In this document: positions 51,433 to 59,416 of the stretch, piece by piece
How the letters are laid out: each line of letters begins with the position of its first letter
Position numbering within the stretch: the stretch's first letter is position 1
DNA from: CALFCX01 sp041650595
GTDB lineage: Bacteria > Margulisbacteria > WOR-1 > JAKLHX01
Direction of reading: 5' to 3'
NCBI GenBank assembly: GCA_041650595.1
Contig: JBAZKW010000002.1
Span: 124,001-188,000, forward strand
DNA: 64,000 nt
Position numbers and translations under genes: made by a program
Notes under the pieces: model-generated
What the model saw: the letters and a program-made list of their open reading frames with translations, nothing else
Told to the model about the DNA's origin: nothing
Databases searched by the model: none

Positions 51433-53376
51433 TTACTTAATCACGACATATTTTGTTTCGTAGCCAAAAGGTTTGAATTCTTTTCCGGACCCTTCGTAAA
51501 ATTTCCCGAAGAATTCCACGAGCTGAAGCCTGGCAGAATGGATAAAAGCGCCTAAAACCGATATTACCAGATTAAAAATGTGTCCGACAACCAGTATCGC
51601 GACCATTAACAAATATCCGATGTAGGGCACGTTCCCGGTAAGTTCAGCTATTATATTGACGACCATCCCTATTATAGACGTGGTCATCATAAGCGCAAGC
51701 AACCGCGAATATGAAAGAGTGTCCCCGAGAAATCCGGTTGTCCTGTATAGGCTCAGGATCCCCTTTATGCCTTTTTGGAAAATATTTTTTTCTTGCCTTC
51801 CCTGCGTCAACACCAAAAGCGTGGCTCCCGCCATTGACATGATCGAAAGCACTCCGGAATAACTTTGTGCCGCCGCTGAAGAAACTGCGTATCCCGACAA
51901 AGACAGAAGAAAGAATATCCAAAGTCCGTCGTCCAAAATGCCGTCAACCCATTGATTTTTTTGTATTTTAGATAACATGGAAACGAATATCCCGTAAATA
52001 ATCTGCAAAAGTCCCAGACCGACAGACAGCCCTAAAACGCTCAGCGGATTTTTTATCGGGTCTATCAATCTCATTTTTATCAAAAAGGGGCCTGCGGGAG
52101 CCGGGATCCGTGCAAGATCTATGCCAAAATACGACCCCGAGATCACACCGACAAAAATCGTCGCTATCCCCCCTACAAATAGCAGGATCAGGAGTTTTTT
52201 CCCGCCTTCCGAAAGCGTTAGTTTTCGTAAATAATACCAACTGACTATCGACAATATCAGCCCGTACCCGACATCGGACAGGCACATCGCAAAAAACAAA
52301 AGGTAAAACATGGAAAGCGGCCCTGTAGGGTCTACTTCGCCTTTCCCGGGCAGACCGAAGATCCTGGTTATCGCTTCGAAAGGATAAAAAACGGCAGCAT
52401 TTTTTAGCAATGTCGGAGGGTCTTCCCCCTCTTCAGGTAAAACTCTCTCGATCGCACATAGGGGAATTTCATTTTTTAATTCTTCTGATAAGCCCGGCAA
52501 TTTGTACTTGGGAACCCAGCCCGACAGAAAAAAAGTACTGCCGGTAACTCCTGCTTTGCGCTCAGCCGTCTTTTTTACGACCTTCTGAAAGAAGTAGTCA
52601 TAAACATAGGAAAGCTTTGAAAGATGCGGGACATATTTTTTCAATTCCGAAATGATCGTTCCGTTTTCCTGCTCAACTTCCTTCAAAGATGTCTCTATCG
52701 CTGCGAGTTCCTGCGAAGCGGTCCTCTCCGATAGCGGGAGGGAGACTTTTTCAAAATTGATTTTTGAGAGTATATCGTCTATTTTTGCGCTGTCCTTTGC
52801 ATAAAAAATAATGACATGCGTTTTGTCGGGATTTCCCGATATTATCTCTATCGCCGACGCCGGGATTTGTGACGACAATTCCTCCTGCAACAACTGCATC
52901 TTCTTTGTCTTGACGGAGCCGGCAACCATACAGGTCTTTTTCGTACAGGACAAATCCTTCAACTTGACTTTTAACGCGGCCCAAGGCAGCAAAATGTCCC
53001 TTTCTTTTTTTAACGTCGACAAAAGATTGTTCAGATTTGACAGCTCGCTTTCCATGCTTTTTATTGAGGAGAGCACGGAGCGCCAATCAAAATCGTGAGA
53101 GGTCTTTTCAAGCACCGACATTTCTACCGGCTCTTTATAAGGGACAAAGTTTTCAATGAAGCTTTTTTTCTTTCCTGATACCTTAACAAGCAGGGAGATC
53201 GCCAGCTCAAGCTCAGGAAGCAATGGTTCAAAATCTCCGGACTTGTATTCCGAAGGGCCTTCCTGCTGCGCATCTAAAGGGTGTAGCGTGCGGTCTTTTT
53301 GCAGGATAGAAAGTATCTTGTCTTTAACTGAGATATGGCCGATGACGGCTATCTTTTCCATGTCGGCTATTGACAT
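51433..53376 (-). CDS. ntpI: V-type ATPase subunit I (a)
   Basis: The 647-residue subunit has an N-terminal cytoplasmic half with coiled coils (about 1-330). The membrane half begins near DPTGPLSMFYLLFFAMCLSDVGYGLI and has about seven helices; SYSRLLALMMTTSIIGMVVN holds the Arg that faces the ring. It forms the ion path of the stator. It overlaps the upstream stalk gene by 10 bp. Confidence 0.95.
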   Translation of the reverse strand: MSIADMEKIAVIGHISVKDKILSILQKDRTLHPLDAQQEGPSEYKSGDFEPLLPELELAISLLVKVSGKKKSFIENFVPYKEPVEMSVLEKTSHDFDWRSVLSSIKSMESELSNLNNLLSTLKKERDILLPWAALKVKLKDLSCTKKTCMVAGSVKTKKMQLLQEELSSQIPASAIEIISGNPDKTHVIIFYAKDSAKIDDILSKINFEKVSLPLSERTASQELAAIETSLKEVEQENGTIISELKKYVPHLSKLSYVYDYFFQKVVKKTAERKAGVTGSTFFLSGWVPKYKLPGLSEELKNEIPLCAIERVLPEEGEDPPTLLKNAAVFYPFEAITRIFGLPGKGEVDPTGPLSMFYLLFFAMCLSDVGYGLILSIVSWYYLRKLTLSEGGKKLLILLFVGGIATIFVGVISGSYFGIDLARIPAPAGPFLIKMRLIDPIKNPLSVLGLSVGLGLLQIIYGIFVSMLSKIQKNQWVDGILDDGLWIFFLLSLSGYAVSSAAAQSYSGVLSIMSMAGATLLVLTQGRQEKNIFQKGIKGILSLYRTTGFLGDTLSYSRLLALMMTTSIIGMVVNIIAELTGNVPYIGYLLMVAILVVGHIFNLVISVLGAFIHSARLQLVEFFGKFYEGSGKEFKPFGYETKYVVIK

Positions 53377-53663
53377 AGCTTTTTCGCCTCATCGATCTTA
53401 GAACTCGATCTTTTTCTGATAGCAAGAATGCTTTCCTCGCAACCCTTTTCAATATCCGCCTTTTCTTTTTGAGCTTCTAAACGCGATTGCTCGATCATTT
53501 TAGAGATAGTGCTTTTTCCTTCTTCTTTTGTTTTGGCTATGATTACAGCAGATTCTTCTTTCGCATGGTTTATTGCAAGCTTTGTCTTTCTTTCGGCAGA
53601 AGATACTATTTCCAAAGCTCTGGCTTCTATAGAGAGGATGGTTTGAACTGTTTCTATTGGCAT
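53367..53663 (-). CDS. ntpF: V-type ATPase stalk subunit G/H-like coiled coil
   Basis: The 98-residue protein is almost entirely coiled coil (LEIVSSAERKTKLAINHAKE, IEQSRLEAQKEKADIEKGCE), the form and place of subunit G/H, partner of E in the peripheral stalk. It is first in the V-ATPase operon. A TATAAT lies 25 bp upstream, near the ychF stop, but with a poor -35. Confidence 0.82.
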   Translation of the reverse strand: MPIETVQTILSIEARALEIVSSAERKTKLAINHAKEESAVIIAKTKEEGKSTISKMIEQSRLEAQKEKADIEKGCEESILAIRKRSSSKIDEAKKLCQ

Positions 53664-53695
53664 ACTATTTCAAAAGGAATTATATCACTAATATC

Positions 53696-54793
53696 TCAAA
53701 CATTGAAACGGACATAAACAAGATCCCCGTCCTTAACGAAATATTCTTTTCCTTCGAGCCTTACTGCTCCATTTTCTTTAGCATGGGCATACGTTCCCAT
53801 ATTAATAAGCTCTTCCGCACTTATCACTTCGGCACTTATAAAGCCCTTTTCCATGTCAGTATGTATCTTGCCTGCCGCACTAACAAGTTTTGTTCCATTT
53901 GTCGCCGTCCAGGCCCTGGTCTCTTTCTCATTGCCGGTGAAAAATGTTATCAGATCCAGAGTTTTATATCCTGTCTTTATCAATTCTTGTAAACGAAGCT
54001 CTTTGATGCCTATTTCAGCCAAATATTGGGCTGCCTCTTCTTTTGAGAGCTCGAGTATCTCTTCTTCAAGTTTTGAACAGATCTCTACCAAAGGCGCTCC
54101 GATTGTATTTGCTGCGGACTCCGCCTCTTTAACAAAACCGTTGCGCCCGGAAACAAACGATTTTTCATCCGTGTTTGTCACTATTATCTGGGGTTTCATC
54201 GTCAGAAGAAAAAGCGGGCCTAAAACACTTTTTTCTTCATCGCTCCATGAAGCCGAGGAAAGCGGAGAGCCTTTCCCTACGGCTTCCTGCGCCTTTTTAA
54301 AAACACCGGCCTGGTGTTGCGCCGCTTTATCGTTCGATTTCAAAAGCCTTTGCAGTTCTGAAAGTTTTTTTTCTATTGTTGCCAGGTCCGAAAGAAGAAG
54401 TTCGGAATTTACCGTCTCTATGTCCCTTATGGGGCCGGGAACCCCTTCAACATGCGCTACGGAAGGAGAATCAAAACACCTTACAACATGTGCGATGGCA
54501 TCAACTTCTCTTATATTTGCAAGAAACTTGTTCCCAAGCCCTTCTCCCCTGCTTGCGCCTTTCACCAGGCCTGCAATGTCGACAAATTCTATTGTGGTCG
54601 GGATCGTTTTTTGAGACTTCATGATCTTGGATATATTTACAAGCCTCTCGTCAGGAACTTCCACTATGCCAAGATTAGGATTTATTGTCGTAAAAGGATA
54701 ATTCGAGACTTCCGCATGCGCTTTTGTAAGACAATTGAACAGCGTGGATTTGCCTACGTTTGGCAGTCCTACGATCCCGATCTTTAGCGACAT
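53696..54793 (-). CDS. ychF: YchF/Ola1 GTPase-family ATPase
   Basis: The 365-residue protein has GIVGLPNVGKSTLFNCLTKA, the family-specific TTIEFVDIAGLVKGASRGEGLGN, the NTDE motif in place of NKxD (giving ATP preference), and a C-terminal TGS domain ending EYFVKDGDLVYVRFNV. It binds ribosomes. Length is normal. The start overlaps nadC by 10 bp. Confidence 0.97.
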   Translation of the reverse strand: MSLKIGIVGLPNVGKSTLFNCLTKAHAEVSNYPFTTINPNLGIVEVPDERLVNISKIMKSQKTIPTTIEFVDIAGLVKGASRGEGLGNKFLANIREVDAIAHVVRCFDSPSVAHVEGVPGPIRDIETVNSELLLSDLATIEKKLSELQRLLKSNDKAAQHQAGVFKKAQEAVGKGSPLSSASWSDEEKSVLGPLFLLTMKPQIIVTNTDEKSFVSGRNGFVKEAESAANTIGAPLVEICSKLEEEILELSKEEAAQYLAEIGIKELRLQELIKTGYKTLDLITFFTGNEKETRAWTATNGTKLVSAAGKIHTDMEKGFISAEVISAEELINMGTYAHAKENGAVRLEGKEYFVKDGDLVYVRFNV

Positions 54794-55620
54794 TTGATGA
54801 TTTCCAAGGAGATATCAAGCGCTTTTGGAGAGTGTGTAAGGGCTCCAACGGATATAAGATCGACACCGCTTTTAGCTATTCTTTTTACATTCGTTAAATT
54901 TATCCCGCCGGACGCCTCAAGAAATATTTTTTTTCCGGATCTTTTTGAAAAGGTTTTTGCCGTTTTTACGGCCTTCTTAAGCTTTTCTGCTGACATGTTG
55001 TCCAAAAGGATCCTGTCCGGCATTGCCTTAAGCGCGCTTTTCAACTCTGAAAAGTTTTTCACCTCGATTTCAACAGATTTGCCCGTCTTTCTTGCCTTTG
55101 TAACGGCTTTCTTTATGTCGGGTTCGGCAACAAGATGATTGTCCTTTATCAGAACAGCATCATATAGCCCCATTCTATGGTTCACTCCGCCGCCCATTTT
55201 TACGGCAAATTTCTCGATCCTTCTGAGGTTCGGGGTGGTTTTCCTTGTATCAAGTATTTTTGCTCCCGTTCCGGCACAGAGTTTAGCAAATTTGTCTGTT
55301 AATGTGGCGATCCCTGACAACCTTTGAAGAAAATTAAGCGCCACTCTTTCACCGGATAGTATCGGAGCGGCAGGTCCGCTTAAAGATGCGATAATATCGC
55401 CTTTTGTTATCTTCTGACCGTCTTTTTTGTGTTTCACAAAAGATACTTTCCTGTTAAGAGAAGAAAAAACCAGCTTCGAGATGTCCACTCCAGCAACCAC
55501 TCCGTCTTCTTTTGCAATAATGACGGCTTTTGCCCGCATTGCAGATGGCACAAGACATATAGTAGTTATGTCCCCTTTGCCTATATCCTCTTTGAGGGCC
55601 CGCCTTATTGTGTCTTTCAT
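54784..55620 (-). CDS. nadC: Nicotinate-nucleotide pyrophosphorylase
   Basis: The 278-residue phosphoribosyltransferase has LKEDIGKGDITT, SGERVALNFLQRLSGIAT, ILDTRKTTPNLRRIEKFAV, GGGVNHRMGLYDAVLIKDNH and VEVEVKNFSEL-type motifs. It converts quinolinate to nicotinate mononucleotide in NAD synthesis. Length is normal. It follows cdsA by 5 bp. Confidence 0.97.
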   Translation of the reverse strand: MKDTIRRALKEDIGKGDITTICLVPSAMRAKAVIIAKEDGVVAGVDISKLVFSSLNRKVSFVKHKKDGQKITKGDIIASLSGPAAPILSGERVALNFLQRLSGIATLTDKFAKLCAGTGAKILDTRKTTPNLRRIEKFAVKMGGGVNHRMGLYDAVLIKDNHLVAEPDIKKAVTKARKTGKSVEIEVKNFSELKSALKAMPDRILLDNMSAEKLKKAVKTAKTFSKRSGKKIFLEASGGINLTNVKRIAKSGVDLISVGALTHSPKALDISLEIIKCR

Positions 55621-55625
55621 TGTTT

Positions 55626-56444
55626 CTATTTTAGAAAAAAGGTCGTTATATAGTAGTACAAAAGAGGCGCTGTAAAGATAAAGCTGTCCATTCTGTCAAG
55701 CACTCCGCCATGTCCCGGAATTATGTTGCTTGAGTCTTTTGCGCCCGCGTCTCTCTTTATCAATGATTCGGAAAGGTCACTAAGTTGCCCGACTATCCCA
55801 ACAAAACCGCCTATCATAAGATAATGCATTATGTTTACCGGATAGAATGTCCCCTCATACGCCATGCCAAATAAAACAGCCGCGATCACGGCTCCGGCAA
55901 AACCCGCGACAGCTCCTTCTATGGTCTTTTTGGGGCTGATATAAGGACTTAGCTGGCGTTTTCCGAATTGTTTCCCGATAAAATAAGCCAGCGTATCAGC
56001 TGTCCATACTACAAACATCAGAAGGAATAAAAATTCTCCGTGGGGAGTCAAGGCCCGAAGCAGAACAAGATAGCTAAAAAGCCAACCTACATACAAGATC
56101 CCTAAAAGAGTTATTGAAATATTTGCGGTTGCATGAGCGCTCCTTTTGATAAAAATGCCTGCACAAAAACAACAAAGAACTGCTGCGGTAAGGATCGCTG
56201 TTGAAGCCGGTTCCCAACTCGGATGTTTGATCGTGTTGTACACAAAGGTGATTATTATCAGATTGAAGAGGTTCCCAAGCGTATAGTACGGATTAAAACC
56301 TTTCTTTTTCATCAGATTGTACAGTTCGTTTATCGATATTGTAGCAATGACCGCGACCAGAGCAAAAAACCACAGCCCGCCAAAATATGTGCACGCAAAG
56401 ATCACGGGCACCGATACCAGAACGGTCAAAAGTCTTTCGATCAT
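55626..56444 (-). CDS. cdsA: Phosphatidate cytidylyltransferase
   Basis: The 272-residue membrane protein has about eight helices and the CDP-alcohol synthase signature near the C-terminus (SLIKRDAGAKDSSNIIPGHGGVLDRMDSF region), including the conserved KRxxGxKD and GHGGxLDRxDS motifs. It makes CDP-diacylglycerol for phospholipids. It lies 4 bp after uppS, in the usual uppS-cdsA order. Confidence 0.97.
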   Translation of the reverse strand: MIERLLTVLVSVPVIFACTYFGGLWFFALVAVIATISINELYNLMKKKGFNPYYTLGNLFNLIIITFVYNTIKHPSWEPASTAILTAAVLCCFCAGIFIKRSAHATANISITLLGILYVGWLFSYLVLLRALTPHGEFLFLLMFVVWTADTLAYFIGKQFGKRQLSPYISPKKTIEGAVAGFAGAVIAAVLFGMAYEGTFYPVNIMHYLMIGGFVGIVGQLSDLSESLIKRDAGAKDSSNIIPGHGGVLDRMDSFIFTAPLLYYYITTFFLK

Positions 56445-56448
56445 ATTT

Positions 56449-57204
56449 TTACCTCCCGAATCTGCGCATCCTGTTGGAATAATCCCTTATTGCAGACAAA
56501 AATTCTTTTTTCCTGAAATCCGGGAAAAATGTCTCTGTCACCAATATTTCCGAGTAAGCTATCTCCCACAAAAGAAAGTTGCTTATTCTCATATCCCCTC
56601 CGGTCCTTATCAAGAAGTCCGGATCCGGGATATCCGGAAGATAAAGGTTTTCCGAGATCAGTTTTTCGTCTATTGTCAGATTGCCGTGCGATTTTGAAAG
56701 TTTGGCGATCTTTTTACAGGCATCAACTATCTCGGCGCGCCCGCCGTAATTATACATGACCTGCATGTTGAGTCCCGTATTAGACCCCGTGGCATTTTCT
56801 ATCTCGGCGATCTTTGCCAGCATCTCTTCTTTTTTTATCTCGTTAAGCCTGCCTACAAACCTGATTTTCACGTTTTTTTTGCGCAGGGCTTCTGCTTCGG
56901 TATTAATTGCCTCGACAAACAGCCATTCAAGGTATTGGACTTCATCCTTTGGCCTAAAATTATTCTCGGTAGAAAAAGCGTAGATCGTCAGATATTTTAT
57001 CCCTGTTTCTATGCAGGCGTTATAAATATCCCTAAGTGCTTCCAGGGCATATTTATAACCGGCCACTTTAGGCAATCTTCTTTTTTCCGCCCAACGGCGG
57101 TTCCCGTCCATGATCACGGCAACATGACAGGGAATATTTTCTATTGCAGCAGATATTCCCTGTATTATGGCTTTTTTCTTAAAAAACGAGGGGAATTTAA
57201 TCAC
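56449..57204 (-). CDS. uppS: Isoprenyl diphosphate (undecaprenyl) synthase
   Basis: The 251-residue cis-prenyltransferase has HVAVIMDGNRRWAEKRRLP with the catalytic Asp, YLTIYAFSTENNFRP, and IPDPDFLIRTGGDMRISNFLLW near the C-terminus. It makes the lipid carrier for peptidoglycan and LPS. Length is normal. It lies 3 bp after frr. Confidence 0.97.
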   Translation of the reverse strand: MIKFPSFFKKKAIIQGISAAIENIPCHVAVIMDGNRRWAEKRRLPKVAGYKYALEALRDIYNACIETGIKYLTIYAFSTENNFRPKDEVQYLEWLFVEAINTEAEALRKKNVKIRFVGRLNEIKKEEMLAKIAEIENATGSNTGLNMQVMYNYGGRAEIVDACKKIAKLSKSHGNLTIDEKLISENLYLPDIPDPDFLIRTGGDMRISNFLLWEIAYSEILVTETFFPDFRKKEFLSAIRDYSNRMRRFGR

Positions 57205-57207
57205 GGG

Positions 57208-57762
57208 TCAAACTTCCATGACTTCTTTCTCTTTTAAAGAGACTAGCTTGTCAATACCGGCCGTCTCGCTGTCCGTGAGCTTTTGTATCTCCAGATCAAG
57301 ATGTTTTGCCTGGTCTTCGGTTATCTTTTTTGCATCCTTTTGTTTTTTTGTTTCATCTATAGAATCCCGTCTTATGTTCCTTACGGCTACTTTTGCGTCT
57401 TCCGAGTGTTTTTTTATGGCCTTTACAAGGTCCTTTCTTCTTTCTTCGGTCATAGGCGGAAGCATTACCCTGATAAGTGTCCCTTCAACCTTTGGCATTG
57501 CGCCCAGATCAGCCTGCTGCAGCGCTTTGTCTATTGCCGACATCGCGCCTTTATCAAACGGCTGGATGGTGATCTGTTTTGATTCCGGGGTGGCAATATT
57601 GGCAAGTTGTTTTAACGGAACTGACGAGCCATAGTAATCCACATGGATATTATCAACCAAAGCGGCGCTGGCTCTTCCGGTGCGTATTGAAGAAAGCTCT
57701 TTTTTAAAAGCTTCGAGCGCTTTGCCCATTCTTTCCTGAGTTTTTTTGATTATATCGTCCAT
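57208..57762 (-). CDS. frr: Ribosome recycling factor
   Basis: The 184-residue protein has the RRF pattern: FKKELSSIRTGRASAALVDN near the N-terminus, YYGSSVPLKQLANIATPES, RVMLPPMTEERRKDLVKAI, and VAVRNIRRDSIDE. It releases ribosomes after termination, with EF-G. It lies 18 bp after pyrH. Confidence 0.98.
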   Translation of the reverse strand: MDDIIKKTQERMGKALEAFKKELSSIRTGRASAALVDNIHVDYYGSSVPLKQLANIATPESKQITIQPFDKGAMSAIDKALQQADLGAMPKVEGTLIRVMLPPMTEERRKDLVKAIKKHSEDAKVAVRNIRRDSIDETKKQKDAKKITEDQAKHLDLEIQKLTDSETAGIDKLVSLKEKEVMEV

Positions 57763-57780
57763 TATGCTTTCCCTCCCCCT

Positions 57781-58488
57781 CTAATTGCCGACAACCGTCC
57801 CAACGGTTTTCCCTTGAAGAGCGGCTTCTATGTTGCCTTTTTTTGTCAGATCGAGCACAATTATCGGTATTTCGTTGTCCATGCAAAGTGATACAGCTGT
57901 TGAATCCATGACCTTCAGCCGTTTTTTTAGTATTTGCATGTAACTCACTTTTTTATACCTTCTGGCTTTTGGGTTCTTTATGGGATCTTCTGAATAGATC
58001 CCGTCAACTTTTGTTGCTTTGAGTATGACATTGGCATTGATCTCTGCGGCCCTGAGCGCGGCTGTTGTATCGGTAGTAAAATACGGGTTCCCCGTACCGC
58101 CGGCAAAGACCACTACACGGCCTTTTTCCATGTGCCTTATGGCGCGGCGTCTGATATACGGTTCGGCTATGGCAAACATCTCTATGGCGGTTTGGACCCT
58201 GCAGAATATCCCTATTTTTTCAAGTGCGTCCTGTATAGCAAGCGCGTTGATCACCGTGGCAAGCATGCCCATATAATCGCCGGTAGCCCTGTCGGTGCCG
58301 TTGGAGCTTCCGCCCCTGAAAATATTGCCGCCGCCAACCACTATCGCAAGTTCTACTTTGTGTTTTTTTAGTTTTTTGATCTCTTCGGCAAGCATGCCCA
58401 ATATTTTGTGATCAATACCAAATCCCTGTTTGCCGCCGATAAATTCACCGCTTAGTTTGAGGATAACGCGCTTATATTTGAGCTTCAT
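57781..58488 (-). CDS. pyrH: UMP kinase
   Basis: The 235-residue amino-acid-kinase-fold protein has KRVILKLSGEFIGG, VVGGGNIFRGGSSNGTDRAT, VVFAGGTGNPYFTTDTTAALRA and KVDGIYSEDP. It phosphorylates UMP. The frame extends upstream to 58551, but a promoter occupies that part, so the ATG at 58488 is chosen, which also fits the family length. It heads the pyrH-frr-uppS-cdsA-nadC-ychF operon. Confidence 0.96.
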   Translation of the reverse strand: MKLKYKRVILKLSGEFIGGKQGFGIDHKILGMLAEEIKKLKKHKVELAIVVGGGNIFRGGSSNGTDRATGDYMGMLATVINALAIQDALEKIGIFCRVQTAIEMFAIAEPYIRRRAIRHMEKGRVVVFAGGTGNPYFTTDTTAALRAAEINANVILKATKVDGIYSEDPIKNPKARRYKKVSYMQILKKRLKVMDSTAVSLCMDNEIPIIVLDLTKKGNIEAALQGKTVGTVVGN

Positions 58489-58499
58489 AAATCTATGAA

Positions 58500-58529
58500 A
58501 GTATAACAGAGATAAGAGTTTGGTGTCAA
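58500..58529 (-). promoter_or_regulatory. Sigma-70 type promoter of the pyrH operon
   Basis: Minus strand: TTGACA (58524-58529), 18-bp spacer, TATACT (58500-58505). The predicted start is about 58493, only 5 nt before the pyrH ATG, so the message is nearly leaderless. Confidence 0.7.
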
Positions 58530-58534
58530 TTTGC

Positions 58535-59329
58535 TCAAGCTGGCGCAACACATGCAGCCATCATGGCATCATAAGCCTGTTGCATCTGTTCAAATGATTT
58601 ATATCCGTTCTTTTCGCTTCCAAACCAGTAAGAGCCGACAACAAACCATCTGGCGCCAGCAGAAAACATTTTCCCAATATTTTCATGCGAGACCGCCCCG
58701 TCAGCCGCAACAAGCATGGAGAAACCTAAATTTCTCAACATTGAAATATTATTAAGCCCTCTTTCATCAAAGCCCCTGCCGCCATCTCCCGGAATTACAG
58801 TCATTGCAAGACCGAAATTAACGTAGTATTCAAGAACCTTTAAATTTTCTGGACTTTCATCAGGATTAATGACAAGACCAGGTTCAATTTCTAACGATTC
58901 CCGAATGTGTCTCAACACATTATGAATGCCTCCGTGTTGCAGATTGTCCTCGACAAATGCTCCGTAATGGACGGACATGAAATCAACGACCCCCCTAAAT
59001 CCGGAAAGATATTTATTAAATGCACCAACACCTCCATGAGTGGAGGGACGCACCATAAAATGCGCATCGATTGGTAATTGAATCCTGCTTTTAAGTTCTT
59101 TCGCCAAATCTGGAGTAAATATGTCCATATTAGAAGGTTTCCCGCCAGTATTTACATATTTAGGATCAAAGATATCAAGATGCAGCGTAGATGCCCCTGC
59201 ATCTTTTGCCCACATCGCTCTTCTAAAAAATTCTGTGTGATTGCGATCTCGAAGGAACGGAGACAAGGTCGTCAACGAAGGATTAATGATCGGGACGGGG
59301 CTTTTCGCGAAAGATTCGCATAAACGCAT
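58535..59329 (-). CDS. Ribulose-phosphate 3-epimerase-like protein
   Basis: The 264-residue TIM-barrel protein keeps the epimerase landmarks: HLDIFDPKYV with catalytic Asp, DAHFMV, VDFMSVHYGA with metal His, NPDES, MTVIPGDGGRGF and VAADGAV with the second Asp. It is about 40 residues longer than usual and clearly diverged, so it may act on a different pentulose or hexulose phosphate. The ATG at 59329 follows AGGAAAAGGAG; the TTG at 59359 would lie at the transcription start. It is driven by sigma-28-like element 7. Confidence 0.82.
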   Translation of the reverse strand: MRLCESFAKSPVPIINPSLTTLSPFLRDRNHTEFFRRAMWAKDAGASTLHLDIFDPKYVNTGGKPSNMDIFTPDLAKELKSRIQLPIDAHFMVRPSTHGGVGAFNKYLSGFRGVVDFMSVHYGAFVEDNLQHGGIHNVLRHIRESLEIEPGLVINPDESPENLKVLEYYVNFGLAMTVIPGDGGRGFDERGLNNISMLRNLGFSMLVAADGAVSHENIGKMFSAGARWFVVGSYWFGSEKNGYKSFEQMQQAYDAMMAACVAPA

Positions 59330-59362
59330 TTGGTTTTTCTCCTTTTCCTGTATCCACAATAT

Positions 59363-59390
59363 CTATCGTCAGCTTTTTCCCAAAATTTCA
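59363..59390 (-). promoter_or_regulatory. Sigma-28-like promoter element 7 (epimerase-like gene)
   Basis: Minus strand: TGAAATTT (59383-59390), 12-bp spacer, GACGATAG (59363-59370). The -35 is identical to elements 4 and 5. The -10 ends 33 nt before the ATG at 59329. It faces away from mnmG. Confidence 0.72.
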
Positions 59391-59416
59391 CTCTTTTTTC
59401 GTGATAAAATTTAAGA

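Noticed and set aside
53853..54614. 253-codon open frame on the plus strand
   Set aside because: Antisense to ychF, Ser/Phe-rich composition typical of a shadow frame.
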